Assembly (NCBI GenBank): GCA_022828595.1
Contig: JAKGHH010000005.1
Coordinates: 62,925,655 to 62,989,654, forward strand
Direction of reading: 5' to 3'
DNA from: Nelumbo lutea
Lineage: Eukaryota > Streptophyta > Magnoliopsida > Proteales > Nelumbonaceae
DNA length: 64,000 nucleotides
A program made the position numbers and the translations under genes. Under the pieces are notes generated by a model. It was given only the letters and a program-made list of their open reading frames with translations, was not told the origin of the DNA and searched no databases. Shown one piece after another: positions 1-10,215 of the stretch. Position 1 is the first letter of the stretch. Each line of letters opens with the position of its first letter.

Positions 1-820
1 GCTAGCTACAACATACACTTGCCAACGTAATATGATATCCATGTGATGGTGTTGGACTGTTGGTGTACAAATAACTATTAGTGTACTGTAAAAGAAGATT
101 CAAGTTAATTTGGGCCCTACTGCCTGAGACTGAAAGGGCTTCAAAACCAAACTTGAGAGTTGAGAGGGAAATCAAACAATAATTTATGACTGGGATTTGT
201 GGCAATGCATCAACCTAACAGAGTAACATGCAATTAATATTTCTTCTAGTTTCCTCAACTTGTATTCACTATTTATCACAGACCAGTTGGTTGAGTGCTT
301 CTCCGACACAAGGACCTACATCATATATATATGGACATAGGTATTTAAGGATCGACAATCCCGCCCTGCAAATTTCTTACACCTTTATCATATCTTTCTT
401 TAATTTCTCAAATTCGATATCTTTGTTCCTTGTAACCATGGCCGTGGAAAAACAGTTGTGTTGCAGTTCTAGTTCATTTGTTATCTTCCTTTCACTAGTT
501 GCTGATCTCTTCCAAAGCCGTTTTTCCTCTATGCCGAGGAGAACCTGGAGTAGTTTCTGATTCCGACGCCCTACTCATTACAAACACAGCTCGATCGAAG
601 AGGAATTTGAGTCCCATATATGACGTCCACTCAGTTTTTATTGTTATCAAAAACTGATTCATGCCGTTATCAGTATATCTCTAGGCCTACATATTGTGTT
701 TCTGTTAGGAAGAGCTAGAGCTACAAGCAGTTCATGCATGATTCAGCTGCTATGACTCAAGAAAGAGAAGAGTTTCGGTTTTATATATCACCATTCACCG
801 GCGGCAGCATCCTTCTCCAA
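1..820. other. Intergenic; one weak short ORF with a hydrophobic stretch
   Basis: No recognisable gene. The only item of note is a 40-codon ORF at 438-560 (+). Its ATG sits in a strong plant start context (ACCATGGCC), about 105 nt downstream of a TATA-like run at 322-334. The peptide has a serine-rich start followed by a hydrophobic core (FVIFLSLVADLF), as in a signal peptide. It could be a relic of a first exon, but I recognise no downstream exon or family. Chance is equally likely. Confidence 0.25.
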
Positions 821-834
821 AATTTGAAAACATA

Positions 835-1117
835 GATACCATTCCATACGTGGTGAATATGCCAAACGACAATCGAAAGCCAGGCCAGTTCATCAATAGA
901 CCAATATCTGTTGCGGACTTTACCCGATCCTAAGAAAAACTACATGGGTCTGAGGATGATTGATATGGATCTTACAGCGGATATGATGACGAAACAACTC
1001 ACCCAACCAGCATATGAAAAATTAATTCAACAAGCTATATCAAGTTTGCAACAGTTGTACAGCATCCCAACTGCGGAAGAGTATTGTAAGTACAATCTTT
1101 CACTCATTCAGCAATAA
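835..1117 (+). pseudogene. Unrecognised coding remnant in two frames
   Basis: Two overlapping reading frames look coding in composition. The first runs from 835 to a stop at 931-933 and includes NMPNDNRKPGQFINRPIS. The second is open from about 893 to a stop at 1117 and includes DPKKNYMGLRMIDMDL and a helical Q/L/A-rich stretch (QPAYEKLIQQAISSLQQLY). A single frameshift near 905-930 would join them into one ~95-residue segment. No ATG starts the second frame near its beginning (TTG at 911). I do not recognise the family. A retrocopied host gene, a transposon protein or an old viral insertion are all possible, and nothing here chooses between them. Confidence 0.25.
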
Positions 1118-1518
1118 GTCTAATATGTCAAAGTAGATTTCTATTACAAAGCAAATTGATTTTCTCACTAGTCTCTTTTGTTATCTCAACTTGAACTTAT
1201 CATGTCGCAACCGAGGAATAAACATTGGCAGCACAGAGACGCGAAAACGCACCCCTAACACAGCAGCCATTTTAGGTTATTCATTTCTCTTTGGTTTTTA
1301 TTCCTCTGATTCCGATCTTTCACCTACAAGGGATATCTTTGATGCTTTAGTATGCCCATTAGATGTGGTAGTTTTGTATTGGCCCATCCAGCCCATGAAC
1401 TCTAAGGATTGCCCATTCCAGGTTTGTCCAGAAAGGACTTCGAATTTTGGCCGAAGAGAAGTAGCCCAATAACGACCAGTTTTACTCAGAGTCAGAGGCA
1501 TTCAAATTTTAGATCAAA

Positions 1519-1902
1519 TTAAACAAATATGTCATATTTGCCTTGTACATAATGAATGACAGACCTCAAAGCATTGCCTCTTAGAATACCCACACAATGG
1601 GATTTTGTTACTATATATAAAGGCCCATTATCAGCCAACCATTTCTCTAGGCTGTGATCAGTAGTATTTTTTGCCCAACTCACAGCAAAGTCCTTTTGTG
1701 CCATACATGCATCTCTCTCTGTAGAGAGGAGTTGTTCTGGGACTTCAAGAATGACACAGTGGAATCTTTTGACGGCCAATTGAGTCTTTCTTCTCCATGA
1801 GGGCCTAATCCAGTTATTTACAGAGGGGATATATCCATGATGAACCTGGTTATGGTTAATTGGGACAGCAATGTGGTTTTCCCATTTCTTAGGATTAGTC
1901 AT
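1519..1902 (-). CDS. Unrecognised 127-residue ORF
   Basis: This is the longest ORF in the first 2.3 kb that does not come from a repeat. The predicted protein has a basic N-terminal half and a C-terminal half with several aromatic and tryptophan residues (KDFAVSWAKNTTDHSLEKWL). There is no signal peptide, membrane segment or motif I can name. No splice-compatible neighbour is evident. It may be a fragment of a transposable-element protein or a chance ORF. Confidence 0.18.
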   Translation of the reverse strand: MTNPKKWENHIAVPINHNQVHHGYIPSVNNWIRPSWRRKTQLAVKRFHCVILEVPEQLLSTERDACMAQKDFAVSWAKNTTDHSLEKWLADNGPLYIVTKSHCVGILRGNALRSVIHYVQGKYDIFV

Positions 1903-2509
1903 ATAATCATATTCCTAGAACTCACACCATTATTGTACAATGCTTGATCGGCTGAAGGAAACCTCTTCTGGTGAGCCAAGTCCTTTTAAATTGCAGAAAC
2001 TGTGGAGAAAAGATGCTTTAAATTTTTGCTCTATTATAGATGAATAAAAACTTCCTTTGCAAGAGTTGGAGCCTGATCGTCAGTCCTATTTTCAAGTTAG
2101 TAAGAAATTTTAAAGGGTATTGTGAAGGATGAAGCAGGAACGTTTTCTCGGTAAAATTTCCAAAAACTAGATGTAGATGTAAAATACTTGATCAGCATGA
2201 ACATGAATACATGAATTATGTGGAACATGATACCATTTCTCGTTTAGCCACTAGAGTTCAAAGTCCTTGATGATATGGTTAGAAGAAGGGGGAATAGAAG
2301 AAATTCAAATTGTTTCATGGTTTTGAAATTGGAAAAAGACCAAGCTTATGCCAGCTAGCAACCTGACCTTATCTGTGAAGAGTTGGAAGGAATTGGTTTC
2401 TGATGTAACCGTTTTCAGCCACGTACCAATGTTTTGTGATGTAAAAATTTTTTGGCTAAGTACCTCGTTATTTGACCCGATGGTGGCGTGCCTTAGTGAT
2501 GAGCTACTT

Positions 2510-2764
2510 GGTAGTGAACTGCCTACTGGCGAACTGCTCGGTGGAGAACTGCCTAGGGGCGAACTGCCTGGTGGGGAACTGCCAGGTGGCGAACTGTCTG
2601 GTGGCGAACTGCCTGGTGGCGAGTTCCCTGGTGGCGAGATGCCTGGTGGCGAGCTGCCGGGTGGCGAACTGCTTGGTGGCGAACTGCCTGGTGGTGAACT
2701 GCTTGGTGGCAAACTGCCTGGTGGCGAACTGTCTGGTGGCGAACTGCCTGGTGGCAAACTGCCT
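2510..2764 (+). repeat. 15-bp minisatellite, 17 units, in 5' LTR of element 1
   Basis: Imperfect head-to-tail copies of GGTGGCGAACTGCCT, with exactly 17 units in 255 bp. Variation is mostly C/T or A/G at three positions. Because 15 is a multiple of 3, all frames give five-residue periodic peptides. There is no sign of translation. Confidence 0.95.
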
Positions 2765-3094
2765 ACTAGGTGGTCGATAACTTAGAGAATGTTGGAGCTC
2801 CCTGGTGCGGCGCAATCCGACTGCCCTCAGCATGAGGTGGTCTTCTTTCCTTTGTAGGCTATGGGAGCTGAGGGACCTGCGAGAACTTCATCTTTTCCAC
2901 CTCTTTGTAGGCGGCGGGAGCTGAAGGACCTACGAGAACTGAATCAGAGGTCCCGGGGGTATTTTCCCGGTGGGGGCTCTCCGACGCTTAAGTTAGCACT
3001 CTTATTGTAGAGAGCCTTGAAGATAATATGAAAGAGCTAGAGAGCAAGGGTTACTTCCCTTTTTTCATTCCCCTCCCCTTTGGGGGGTGAGGTC

Positions 3095-3103
3095 TTTATA
3101 TAC
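3095..3103 (+). promoter_or_regulatory. TATA box of element 1 5' LTR
   Basis: TTTATATAC lies in the middle of the LTR, after a C-rich/G-rich pair (CCCCTCCCCTTTGGGGGG) that can fold back. The same box occurs at 5220-5228 in the 3' LTR. Position and sense agree with an LTR promoter reading rightwards. Confidence 0.55.
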
Positions 3104-3624
3104 CGGAGTCCTCGCGGGTTAGGTGGGTGAAAAGCCTCCAAACAGTAAGACTCGTCGCATCCTGTCAGAACTGGGGTACGGTGGTGAACTCCTCGAGGTC
3201 ATCAGGCTGGCGCTTGTGTTAGGCGGCTAGGTCGGCGCTTGGGCCGGGTTGTCAGAGGGGCGCCTGCGTCAGTCGGCGGGTCAGTGTCTACACCAGGTCA
3301 TCAAGCTGGCGCCTGTGTCAGTCGGCAGGTCAGTGTCTAGCCAGGTTTGTCGGTGGGCGCCTTATGGGCAGCTTGGCCGGATCATGCGCTAGGCTGGTCC
3401 AGGTCGGCCAAGTCGCACGCAGCTCGCGCAGGCCATGCGCAGTTCGTGCAGGCCGCGCGTGCCGCGCGCAGTTCGCGTGTGCCTCACGTAGGTCGCACCA
3501 GGTTGGCCAAACTGGTGCCCGGGTGGGTCACCAACTTCGTAAGTTTGTTGGCTGGGTGTTTTCCTAGTTGTCACGAGGTGCCACGTGTCACAATTTCACT
3601 GGAGGGCCAAATCTGCCCTCATCA

Positions 3625-4345
3625 ATAGCCCCCCACTCCCGAGTTGATAGTAACTCAACGAAGGGAGTAGATTTCTTTTGGCCCGTAAGTCGATGAGCTA
3701 GTAACTACTGATCCAATTACTAGTGTGGCCCGTAGGCTTTGGGAGCGACTCGTAGTCTACTATTCTTTGACTTTTGCCCGTGCCGGAGAGGCGACCGGGT
3801 CTTTAGTAGTAATGTGGCCCGTAGGCTTTGGGAGTGACCAGTGGTCTACTCTTTTCTAACTTTGCCCGTGCCGGAGAGGCGACCGGGTCTTAAGTAGTAA
3901 TGTGGCCCGTAGGCTTGGCCTGCATCAGCTTCGTAGTGCCGGTCACCTACTCCTACAAGAAGCTACTAGGGGCTCGACCTTCGGGGGCAACACTACTAAC
4001 TTTAGGTTGCCAGCTCACACGGGAGCTTTGGAAGGCTCGACCAGTAAGGGCGCCTATGTAGTCAGTTGGCCACCAACTCCCGCGGAAGCCACGAAGAGCT
4101 CATCTTTGTAGGGAGGACCTTGCAGAGAGGACTGATGTGGTATTATCTGAATTGAAAGTAAGGTTGGTAGAGCTACTTAGTCTGTTAGCTCCCTACGTAG
4201 TCTCTAAGTTCATAAAAAATGTAAACTATAAAGCGATAGCTTCAATTTCTAAAAGTGAGGACTTAGTTTTGGCAAGATTTGAACTTAGCTTTTGTAGGAT
4301 GAGAACTTAGCTTTTTGTAGCGTGATTCCCACAGACGGTGCCAAT
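3625..4345 (+). other. Internal region of element 1, non-coding
   Basis: 721 bp without gag, pol or any ORF with recognisable domains. It begins with a two-tier hairpin at 3635-3668. It then has two copies of a ~70-bp segment beginning GTGGCCCGTAGGCTTTGGGA (about 3723 and 3813), followed by degenerate modules containing GGCTCGACC and CCAACTCCCGC. The same modules occur in the internal region of element 2 (27945-28500), which shows common descent despite different LTR arrays. Confidence 0.7.
3635..3668 (+). other. Two-tier hairpin at the primer-site position, element 1
   Basis: The outer arm ACTCCC (3635-3640) pairs with GGGAGT (3663-3668). The inner arm GAGTTG (3641-3646) pairs with TAACTC (3651-3656, one G-T wobble). 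The loop is ATAG and there is a one-sided bulge AACGAA. It starts 10 nt after the 5' LTR, exactly as in element 2. No TGG-initial tRNA complement is present between LTR and hairpin. Confidence 0.7.
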
Positions 4346-5797
4346 TGATGTAACCGTTTTCGGCCATGTACCAATGTTTTGTGATGTAAAAATTTTTTGG
4401 CTAAGTACCTCGTTATTTGACCCGGTGGTGGCGTGCCTTAGTGATGAACTACTTGGTAGTGAACTGCCTACTAGCGAACTACTCGGTGGAGAACTACCTA
4501 GGAGCGAACTGCCTAGTGGCGAACTGGCCGGTGGCGAACTGTCTGGTGGCAAACTGCCTGGTGGCGAACTGCCTGGTGGCAAACTGCTTGGTGGTGAACT
4601 GCCTGGTGGCGAACTGCTTGGTGGCGAATTGCCTGGTGGCAAACTGCCGAGTGGCGAACTGCTTGGTGGCAAATTGCCTAGTGGTGAACTGCTTGGTGGC
4701 GAACTGCTTGGTGGTGAACTGCCTGGTGGCGAACTGCCTGGTGGTGAACTGCTTGGTGGCGAACTGCCTGGTGGTGAACTGCTTGGTGGCGAACTGCCTG
4801 GTGGTAAACTGCTTGGTGGTGAACTGCCTGGTGGCTAACTGCCTGGTGGCGAACTGCCTGGTGGCGAACTGCTTGGTGGCAAACTGCCTACTCGGTGGTC
4901 GATAACTTAGAGAATGTTGGAGCTCCCTGGTGCGGCGCAATCCGACTAGCCTCAGCATGAGGTGGTCTTCTTTCCTTTGTAGGCTACGGGAGCTGAGGGA
5001 CCTGCGAGAACTTCATCTTTTCCTCCTCTTTGTAGGCAGCGGGAGCTAAAGGACTTGCGAGAATTGAATCAGAGGTCCCGGGGGTATTTTCCCGATGGGG
5101 GCTCTCCGACGCTTAAGTTAGCACTCTTATTGTAGAGAGCCTTGAAGATAATATGAGAGAGCTAGAGAGCAGGGGTTACTTCCCTTTTTTCATTCCCCTC
5201 CCCTTTGGGGGGTGAGGTCTTTATATACCGGAGTCCTCGCGAGTTAGGTGGGTGAAAAGCCTCCAAACGGTAAGACTCGTCGCATCTTGTCAGAACCGGG
5301 GTACGGTGGTGAAAGGTCGTCAGACTGGCGCTTGTGTCAGGCAGCCAGGTCGGCGCCTGGGCCGGGTTGTCAGAGGGGCGCCTGCGTCAGTCGGCGGGTC
5401 AGTGTCTAGGCCAGGTCGTCAGGTCGGCGCCTGTGTCAGTCGGCGGGTCAGTGTCTTGACCAGGTCATCAAGCTAGCGCCTGTGTCAGTCGGCGGGTCAG
5501 TGTCTAGCCAGGTTTGTCGGTGGGCGCCTTATGGGCGGCTTGACCGGATCATGCGCTTGGCTGGTCCAGGTCGGCCAGGTCGCGCAGACCGCACGCCGCA
5601 CGCAGCTCGCGCAGGCCGTGCGTAGTTCGCGCAGGCCGCGCGCGCGCCGCGCAGGTCGTGCAGGCGCGCGTCAGGCCGGCCAGACTGGTGCCCGGGTGGG
5701 TCACCAACTTCGTAAGTTTGATGGCTGGGTGTTTTCCTAGTTATCACGAGGTGCCACGTGTCACAATTTCACTGGAGGGCCAAATCTGCCCTCATCA
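4346..5797 (+). repeat. 3' LTR of element 1
   Basis: 1452 bp, colinear with the 5' LTR except for two array expansions: 12 additional 15-bp units, and one additional ~50-bp unit near 5410-5460. Together these account for the 228-bp length difference. Scattered substitutions elsewhere suggest the insertion is not very recent. It is directly followed by the target duplication GTTTC. Confidence 0.88.
4455..4889 (+). repeat. 15-bp minisatellite, 29 units, in 3' LTR of element 1
   Basis: Same GGTGGCGAACTGCCT-type unit as in the 5' LTR, here in exactly 29 copies (435 bp). Higher-order alternation of CTGCCT and CTGCTT units between about 4690 and 4830 suggests recent amplification of a 30-bp dimer. 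Confidence 0.95.
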
Positions 5798-5802
5798 GTT
5801 TC

Positions 5803-7680
5803 AGAATTTTCTTATCAACATCATTTAGAATGGTTTTACTTTGATCCATAATGCTTATAAATATCCTTTCTTCCATGCATACATGTTCTTAAGGGTATGG
5901 CTAAGTGGATTCATTCAATAATGGGAAAATTATGATAAGAGTAAAAGAAGATCAAGAAGCATTACTTGGTTGGAATTTCAGAATTCGAAATCTTACAGAT
6001 GTTAAGACAAGCCTAAGAATTAAGGAAGATGGGGTGGCAAGTCCTATCCATCCACATAAATTCCTGCCAGGCAAACATGTGAGGAAGGAATCTTGGGCCC
6101 TTTTAGGAAACTTTAAATTGCAATCTGGATCATTAAGAGAGGCTGAAGCTTGAATGAGACTTTGATCAAATGGCTGGTGGTGGGTGAAAGTGTTTTCTGA
6201 TTGGTTCAATTGATGGTTCGGTAATGGTCCATTCTATGATCAAATTGAAATTTTAATGTTCGTGAAACTCAGAATTCAAAGAATGAAGGATAACCTCGAT
6301 ATCTATGGTAGTTAGAAGGATAACCTCGCATCAGTTACATTGAGTATGTATCTCTTTGATGGTGAAGATAGAAGGGTGTTAGAAGCTGATTAATTTCTTA
6401 AGTCCCATTTTCTGCAGAATCCTATTGGCAAGTGTTTAGACAAAGATCAATCATCTATCTAGTTGGAAAAGGATGTTGTTTAACAAAAACCCCAATCAAA
6501 ATTCTGAACTTTGCTTGGAAGGGATCGAGATTTGAAGTGAGGAATTCTTAACAGCATTGGATTGAAATGAAGGTACAGATCACTTTTTGAGCTAAGGTGC
6601 AAGAACAGTGGCTTTTATCTCAAGAGTATCAAACTCCTGGTCATGGATCAGAAAGCCTCATTCAAAAAATTGAAAAACAATTCTTTAGTATAAAAAAGAT
6701 TCTTGTCATCATGCCTTGGTTATGCTGGAGTGTGGCATTTGGCATAAATATAATTTGGAAAAGCATAGCTTACTTCTCAAATTGTTACTGTAAAGGTTTT
6801 TGAAATGAATGGTTGATCTTTTTCTTATTTTGGTCTAGAATGGATGCAATGTGCATCGAAGGAATTCTTAACAGCATTGGATTGAAATGAAGGTACAGAT
6901 CACTTTTTGAGTAAGGTGCAAGAACAGTGGTTTTGGAGGAAGGAATGGCAATGGAATGTGCGAACCCTTTTAAAGTAAATGGAAAAGATGTCTGGAGGAA
7001 GGTAATTTGCATCATGTGTCCATAACTTGTTGGTTTCACTAGGTATCTTAAGCTACATACAAATGGAGCTTTGATTAGTGCAGATTGGGATGGAATTTGC
7101 ACTTCTCTAGGCGTGCTTATTGCAGCATTTAGTCATGATTATAGTATCGAAGCAAAACTAATTGCAGAAGCTCGATTTGCTCCGGGTTTTTACTCTGAAA
7201 CTCCTTGGATTATAGATTATATATATGAGCGTGATGAAAGGATATTGAACTACAATGCTGTCTTCCAGTCATTTGCATGTGCATGCAAGAAATTTCATGG
7301 TGGATTAAGGGTGAAAAGGGATCTATCTGATTTGAGGCAATATGATACAGTTTAATTGATTAAACCGTATATATGAAGAGTCCATTCTCCATTTTTAAAT
7401 GTTAATCCAGGAAACACTCAGTTGCCTTCAGCCCTAAGAATCCCATGCCCTCTGTACTGTAAGTGGAGCCCACCTGACAGCCAGCAAGCCCTGACCTGGG
7501 TTGATAGTTCTTGTGTGAATAACTTCTTATGCCTGCTTTTACCCCCAAAAAAGAATTCTTTTTCCTGGAGTACTACTCTTTTGCCAAATAAATTTACATC
7601 TTTTTACTTATGGGATGGTTTGGATGGAGAGAAATTTGGTCTTGGTACAATCACTATTTACAGTGCATTCATTAAACATC
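5803..7680. other. Unrecognised sequence with short ORFs and a 70-bp duplication
   Basis: No gene recognised. Small ORFs at 5905-6153 (+; ends in a segment with SWALLGNFKLQSGSLREA) and 7071-7355 (+; ISADWDGICTSLGVLIAAF) have protein-like composition. They lack a start context, splice partners or known motifs. The first could be a decayed LINE gag-like segment, but that is only an impression. A ~70-bp stretch beginning GGAATTCTTAACAGCATTGG occurs at 6541-6610 and again at 6861-6930. Confidence 0.3.
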
Positions 7681-7689
7681 CAAAAATTT

Positions 7690-7960
7690 TTACAAAAACG
7701 AGAAGGCGTCAGGCGTGGATTTTATCGTCACCGTTAGAAGGATGGTTTTCAAATCGAATCGGACCGTTTTACTCCAAACTATTGATCCAGGCGGTCGAAC
7801 CGTTGAATTATCGATTCAAACAATAGTTTTTTATCGTTTTCTGCTTTTTATTTAATTTTTTTTTATTTTTCTTTCATAGGTCATTCATTCAAATCGGACC
7901 GTCAGACCTACGACTTCAGAACAGTTTCTTGTCGGGTCCAGTTTTAAAAACCTTGATTAA
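7690..7960. repeat. Copy of a dispersed small repeat family (1 of 4)
   Basis: This AT-rich segment has landmarks GGTCGAACCGTTGAAT, then a T-rich run ending near GTCATTCATTC, then AAATCGGACCGTCAGACC, and ends near CCAGTTTTAAAAACCTTG. The same order of landmarks recurs at 16849-17146, 21505-21866 and 30926-31255. The family ends resemble a TIR (CAAGGTTTTT / AAAAACCTTG). It has no coding capacity. Confidence 0.5.
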
Positions 7961-8104
7961 AAGCGATTGTAAACTGGACTGAAAGTTTTTGGGTTTGGAA
8001 GATTCCCTATTTTAGCCTTTAGACAAAAGTACCCTTCCGTAGTTGTTATTATCATTATAAATAAGAGTATCTTTGTCTTTTCATTGAAAATGTTTCCAGG
8101 TTTG

Positions 8105-8298
8105 AAGAGGCTGCGTTTAATTGCAGCACAAATTTATTTGCACCAACACAAAATACAAATGACTTGGGTGCAAATTCTGTTTTATATTTATTTAAAATTT
8201 TACCTATCTTGTTTATACAAGTGAAATAAAATAAGACATGAAGCAGAATAAATTAAAACCCAAAATAAAATTAAACCAAATTTTACATTGTTTTCAAC
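8105..8298. repeat. Fragment of a small TIR element (GTGTTTGGTTGCA-type)
   Basis: The start GGCTGCGTTTAATTGCAGC and the interior (GCAGAATAAATTAAAACCC) match, in opposite orientation in part, the element at 25583-26296. It stops where the hAT element begins, so the hAT element may have inserted here. No second half was found on the far side. Confidence 0.35.
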
Positions 8299-10215
8299 TA
8301 AAGGTGTAAAATGTGTCGGCATGGCACAGCTCGCTTGTGGCCCGTGCAAAGTGCAGGCCATCATAGGCCATGCTGCCCTCCCCAAGGATAATTTTAGGGG
8401 GTCAGCCCGGCACAGCCCATGACCCAAGCCTGTGCCGTGCCATGTCATGCCACGAGCCTAGGAGGGGCGGGTTACAAGCCATGCCATGGGCAAGGGCCAT
8501 GCCGGGCCTTAGGCGTGGTCCGAACTGGGATAGACTAGTTCTTTTGTATTTTTTTTTTACATTTTTTATTTTTTATTTCTTTGTTAAGTAAAAATAAAAT
8601 ATTTGACTTTCCTTTGGGAATTATTTGAAAAAATAAGAAATCTAACAAAGAAATGAAAAAAAATACTTAACCAAATAAAAAGTCAAAGAGAAGATTCAAA
8701 GTGAATAACAATTTGGAAGGAAAATAGGAATTTTATTTTATTTTATTTTGAATGATACAAAGCATACAATGGTTGGATGAACAAAATATGAAAATTGGAA
8801 AATATAATAAATTAATAAAATATAAAAATACAAAATGGTTACAAATTGAAAATAAAAAATTATGTTATTAAAAAATATCAAATAAATTAAATAAAATTAA
8901 AACAAAATTTACAATAATTTGAAAAAAAAATACTATTGAGTATACAAAAAATTATTACCTTCATCATTTTCTCATATTGTTCTTGACTTTGATCATCTGC
9001 TTCAAGTGAAACATCAAGTGTAGTGACATGCCCACCTTTGTTTTGTAATTTATCTTCAACATCCAGTCAATCTTTAAAACAAATGCTCATTTCTAGACTT
9101 TAATCATTTATACAACTTCTCTTGTCGCCCAACACCCTAGTACTTGCACTAAAACAAGACTCCGATGGAACTGTAGACACCAGAGGGGTTAGTAGATTAT
9201 ATGTCATAACGGCAAGAACTGAATAATTTTTTATATATTCACTCTACCATGCTAAAATATCAAAATTATTTGTTCCCTCCAAGGTGAAGAAAGAATCACC
9301 TAAGTAGAAAAAATTGTTTGTAAATAAAAATTAAGTCTAGTAAATGAACTTGTTGTCGAGGTAGTGGATTTTTGCCTCTTAATAGATAAATAAAGTTTTT
9401 CTCTTCCACTATTGGACTCAAGTTCAAAAGTGGTAGCTGTACAAGTTGTACAATTTTTATTATTCCGTGTTACTTCATATTCATATAAACTATACATTTC
9501 AAATAATAAATTATTAATTTCTTCTTTTTCATTTCCAATTTCAATATTCATATTTTCACAATATGTTTCAAGCAAAAGATCTAAACCATCTTTCCTAATC
9601 CTAGAATCTAATATTGTAGCTAAGCAATAAAGAGGAGAAATGTTCTCCCAATACTTTTTAAATTTATTTCCCATTATTTCAACAATACTTTTAACTTGTG
9701 GATTTCTCTATATTTTGCAAAACAATCACTATCATCATTAATTGATAAGCAAAATTACAACTAATTGGATAATAAATACCCGATAATTTATTAGTTTCAT
9801 CACAAAAATATTTAAAAATTCTCTGCAAATTGTCATTTCCTAGTCTTCCTCAAATATAATATCAATAGGTATTTTTGCATTATAAAAATCACTAAGAATT
9901 TGTTTGTGAGAAATAGAATTTTCTAACATAGCATAGGTAAAATTCCATCTATGTTTAACATTTAATATAAAATGTTTATATTTTAAACCATAATTTTGAC
10001 ATAAATATTTAAATTCTTGTTTTCTTGCTCCAGAACTTTTAATATATATAATACAATTTCTTATTTTAGAAATATGAGTAAAAATAAGATTTAAAGCATC
10101 CTAAATACATAAATTTAAGGTGTAATATGCACATTTGATATGAAATAACTTACCATTTAAACATGGTTTAATTGAAATTTCAAAATATTTATTGTTGAAT
10201 CATTATTACTAGCAT

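Larger units (their letters stand above)
2401..3624 (+). repeat. 5' LTR of element 1
   Basis: 1224 bp. It contains a 15-bp tandem array (2510-2764), a central unique part with TATA box, a ~50-bp repeat block (3200-3350, consensus around GTCAGTCGGCGGGTCAGTGT), and a short GC-rich array of GCGCAGGC-type words (3415-3500). It ends in GGAGGGCCAAATCTGCCC followed by TCATCA, an end module shared with element 2. Long glycine/proline-rich reading frames on both strands are by-products of the 15-bp periodicity. Confidence 0.88.
2401..5797 (+). mobile_element. Complete non-autonomous LTR element 1 (minisatellite LTRs)
   Basis: Two direct long terminal repeats (2401-3624 and 4346-5797) flank a 721-bp internal region. 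They start TGATGTAACC and end GCCCTCATCA, so the ends carry the short inverted repeat TGATG/CATCA. The element is bounded by a perfect 5-bp target duplication GTTTC (2396-2400 and 5798-5802), which shows it moved as an LTR retroelement. There is no gag or pol anywhere, so it needs enzymes from another element and belongs with LARD/TRIM-like non-autonomous elements. The LTRs differ in length (1224 and 1452 bp) because internal tandem arrays changed copy number. No tRNA-type primer site follows the 5' LTR; a hairpin lies there instead. The internal region ends GGTGCCAAT, as in element 2 at 26569-29746. Confidence 0.9.

Noticed and set aside
835..1117. Endogenous plant virus remnant
   Set aside because: Considered because the peptide is unlike host families I know, but no viral hallmark motif can be named, so it is left as unrecognised.
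2305..2833. Proline/serine-rich and glycine-rich ORFs of 100-150 codons on both strands
   Set aside because: They arise because the 15-bp minisatellite has no stop in several frames; every frame shows a five-residue period and none has a non-repeat domain. The same applies to 4307-4958.
3625..3700. Conventional tRNA primer-binding site in the non-coding LTR elements
   Set aside because: No sequence starting TGG occurs within ~50 nt of the LTR end in element 1, and the corresponding place in element 2 also lacks it. The copia elements in the same window show what a normal site looks like.
2510..4889. CRISPR-like array
   Set aside because: Units are head-to-tail without spacers, inside plant LTRs. 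The 40-bp arrays at 26640-27065 and 28860-29165 are rejected for the same reason.
5905..6153. LINE gag-like (DUF4283) coding fragment
   Set aside because: Only a vague resemblance around the Trp/Leu-rich stretch; no zinc knuckle or continuing frame, so it is not called.
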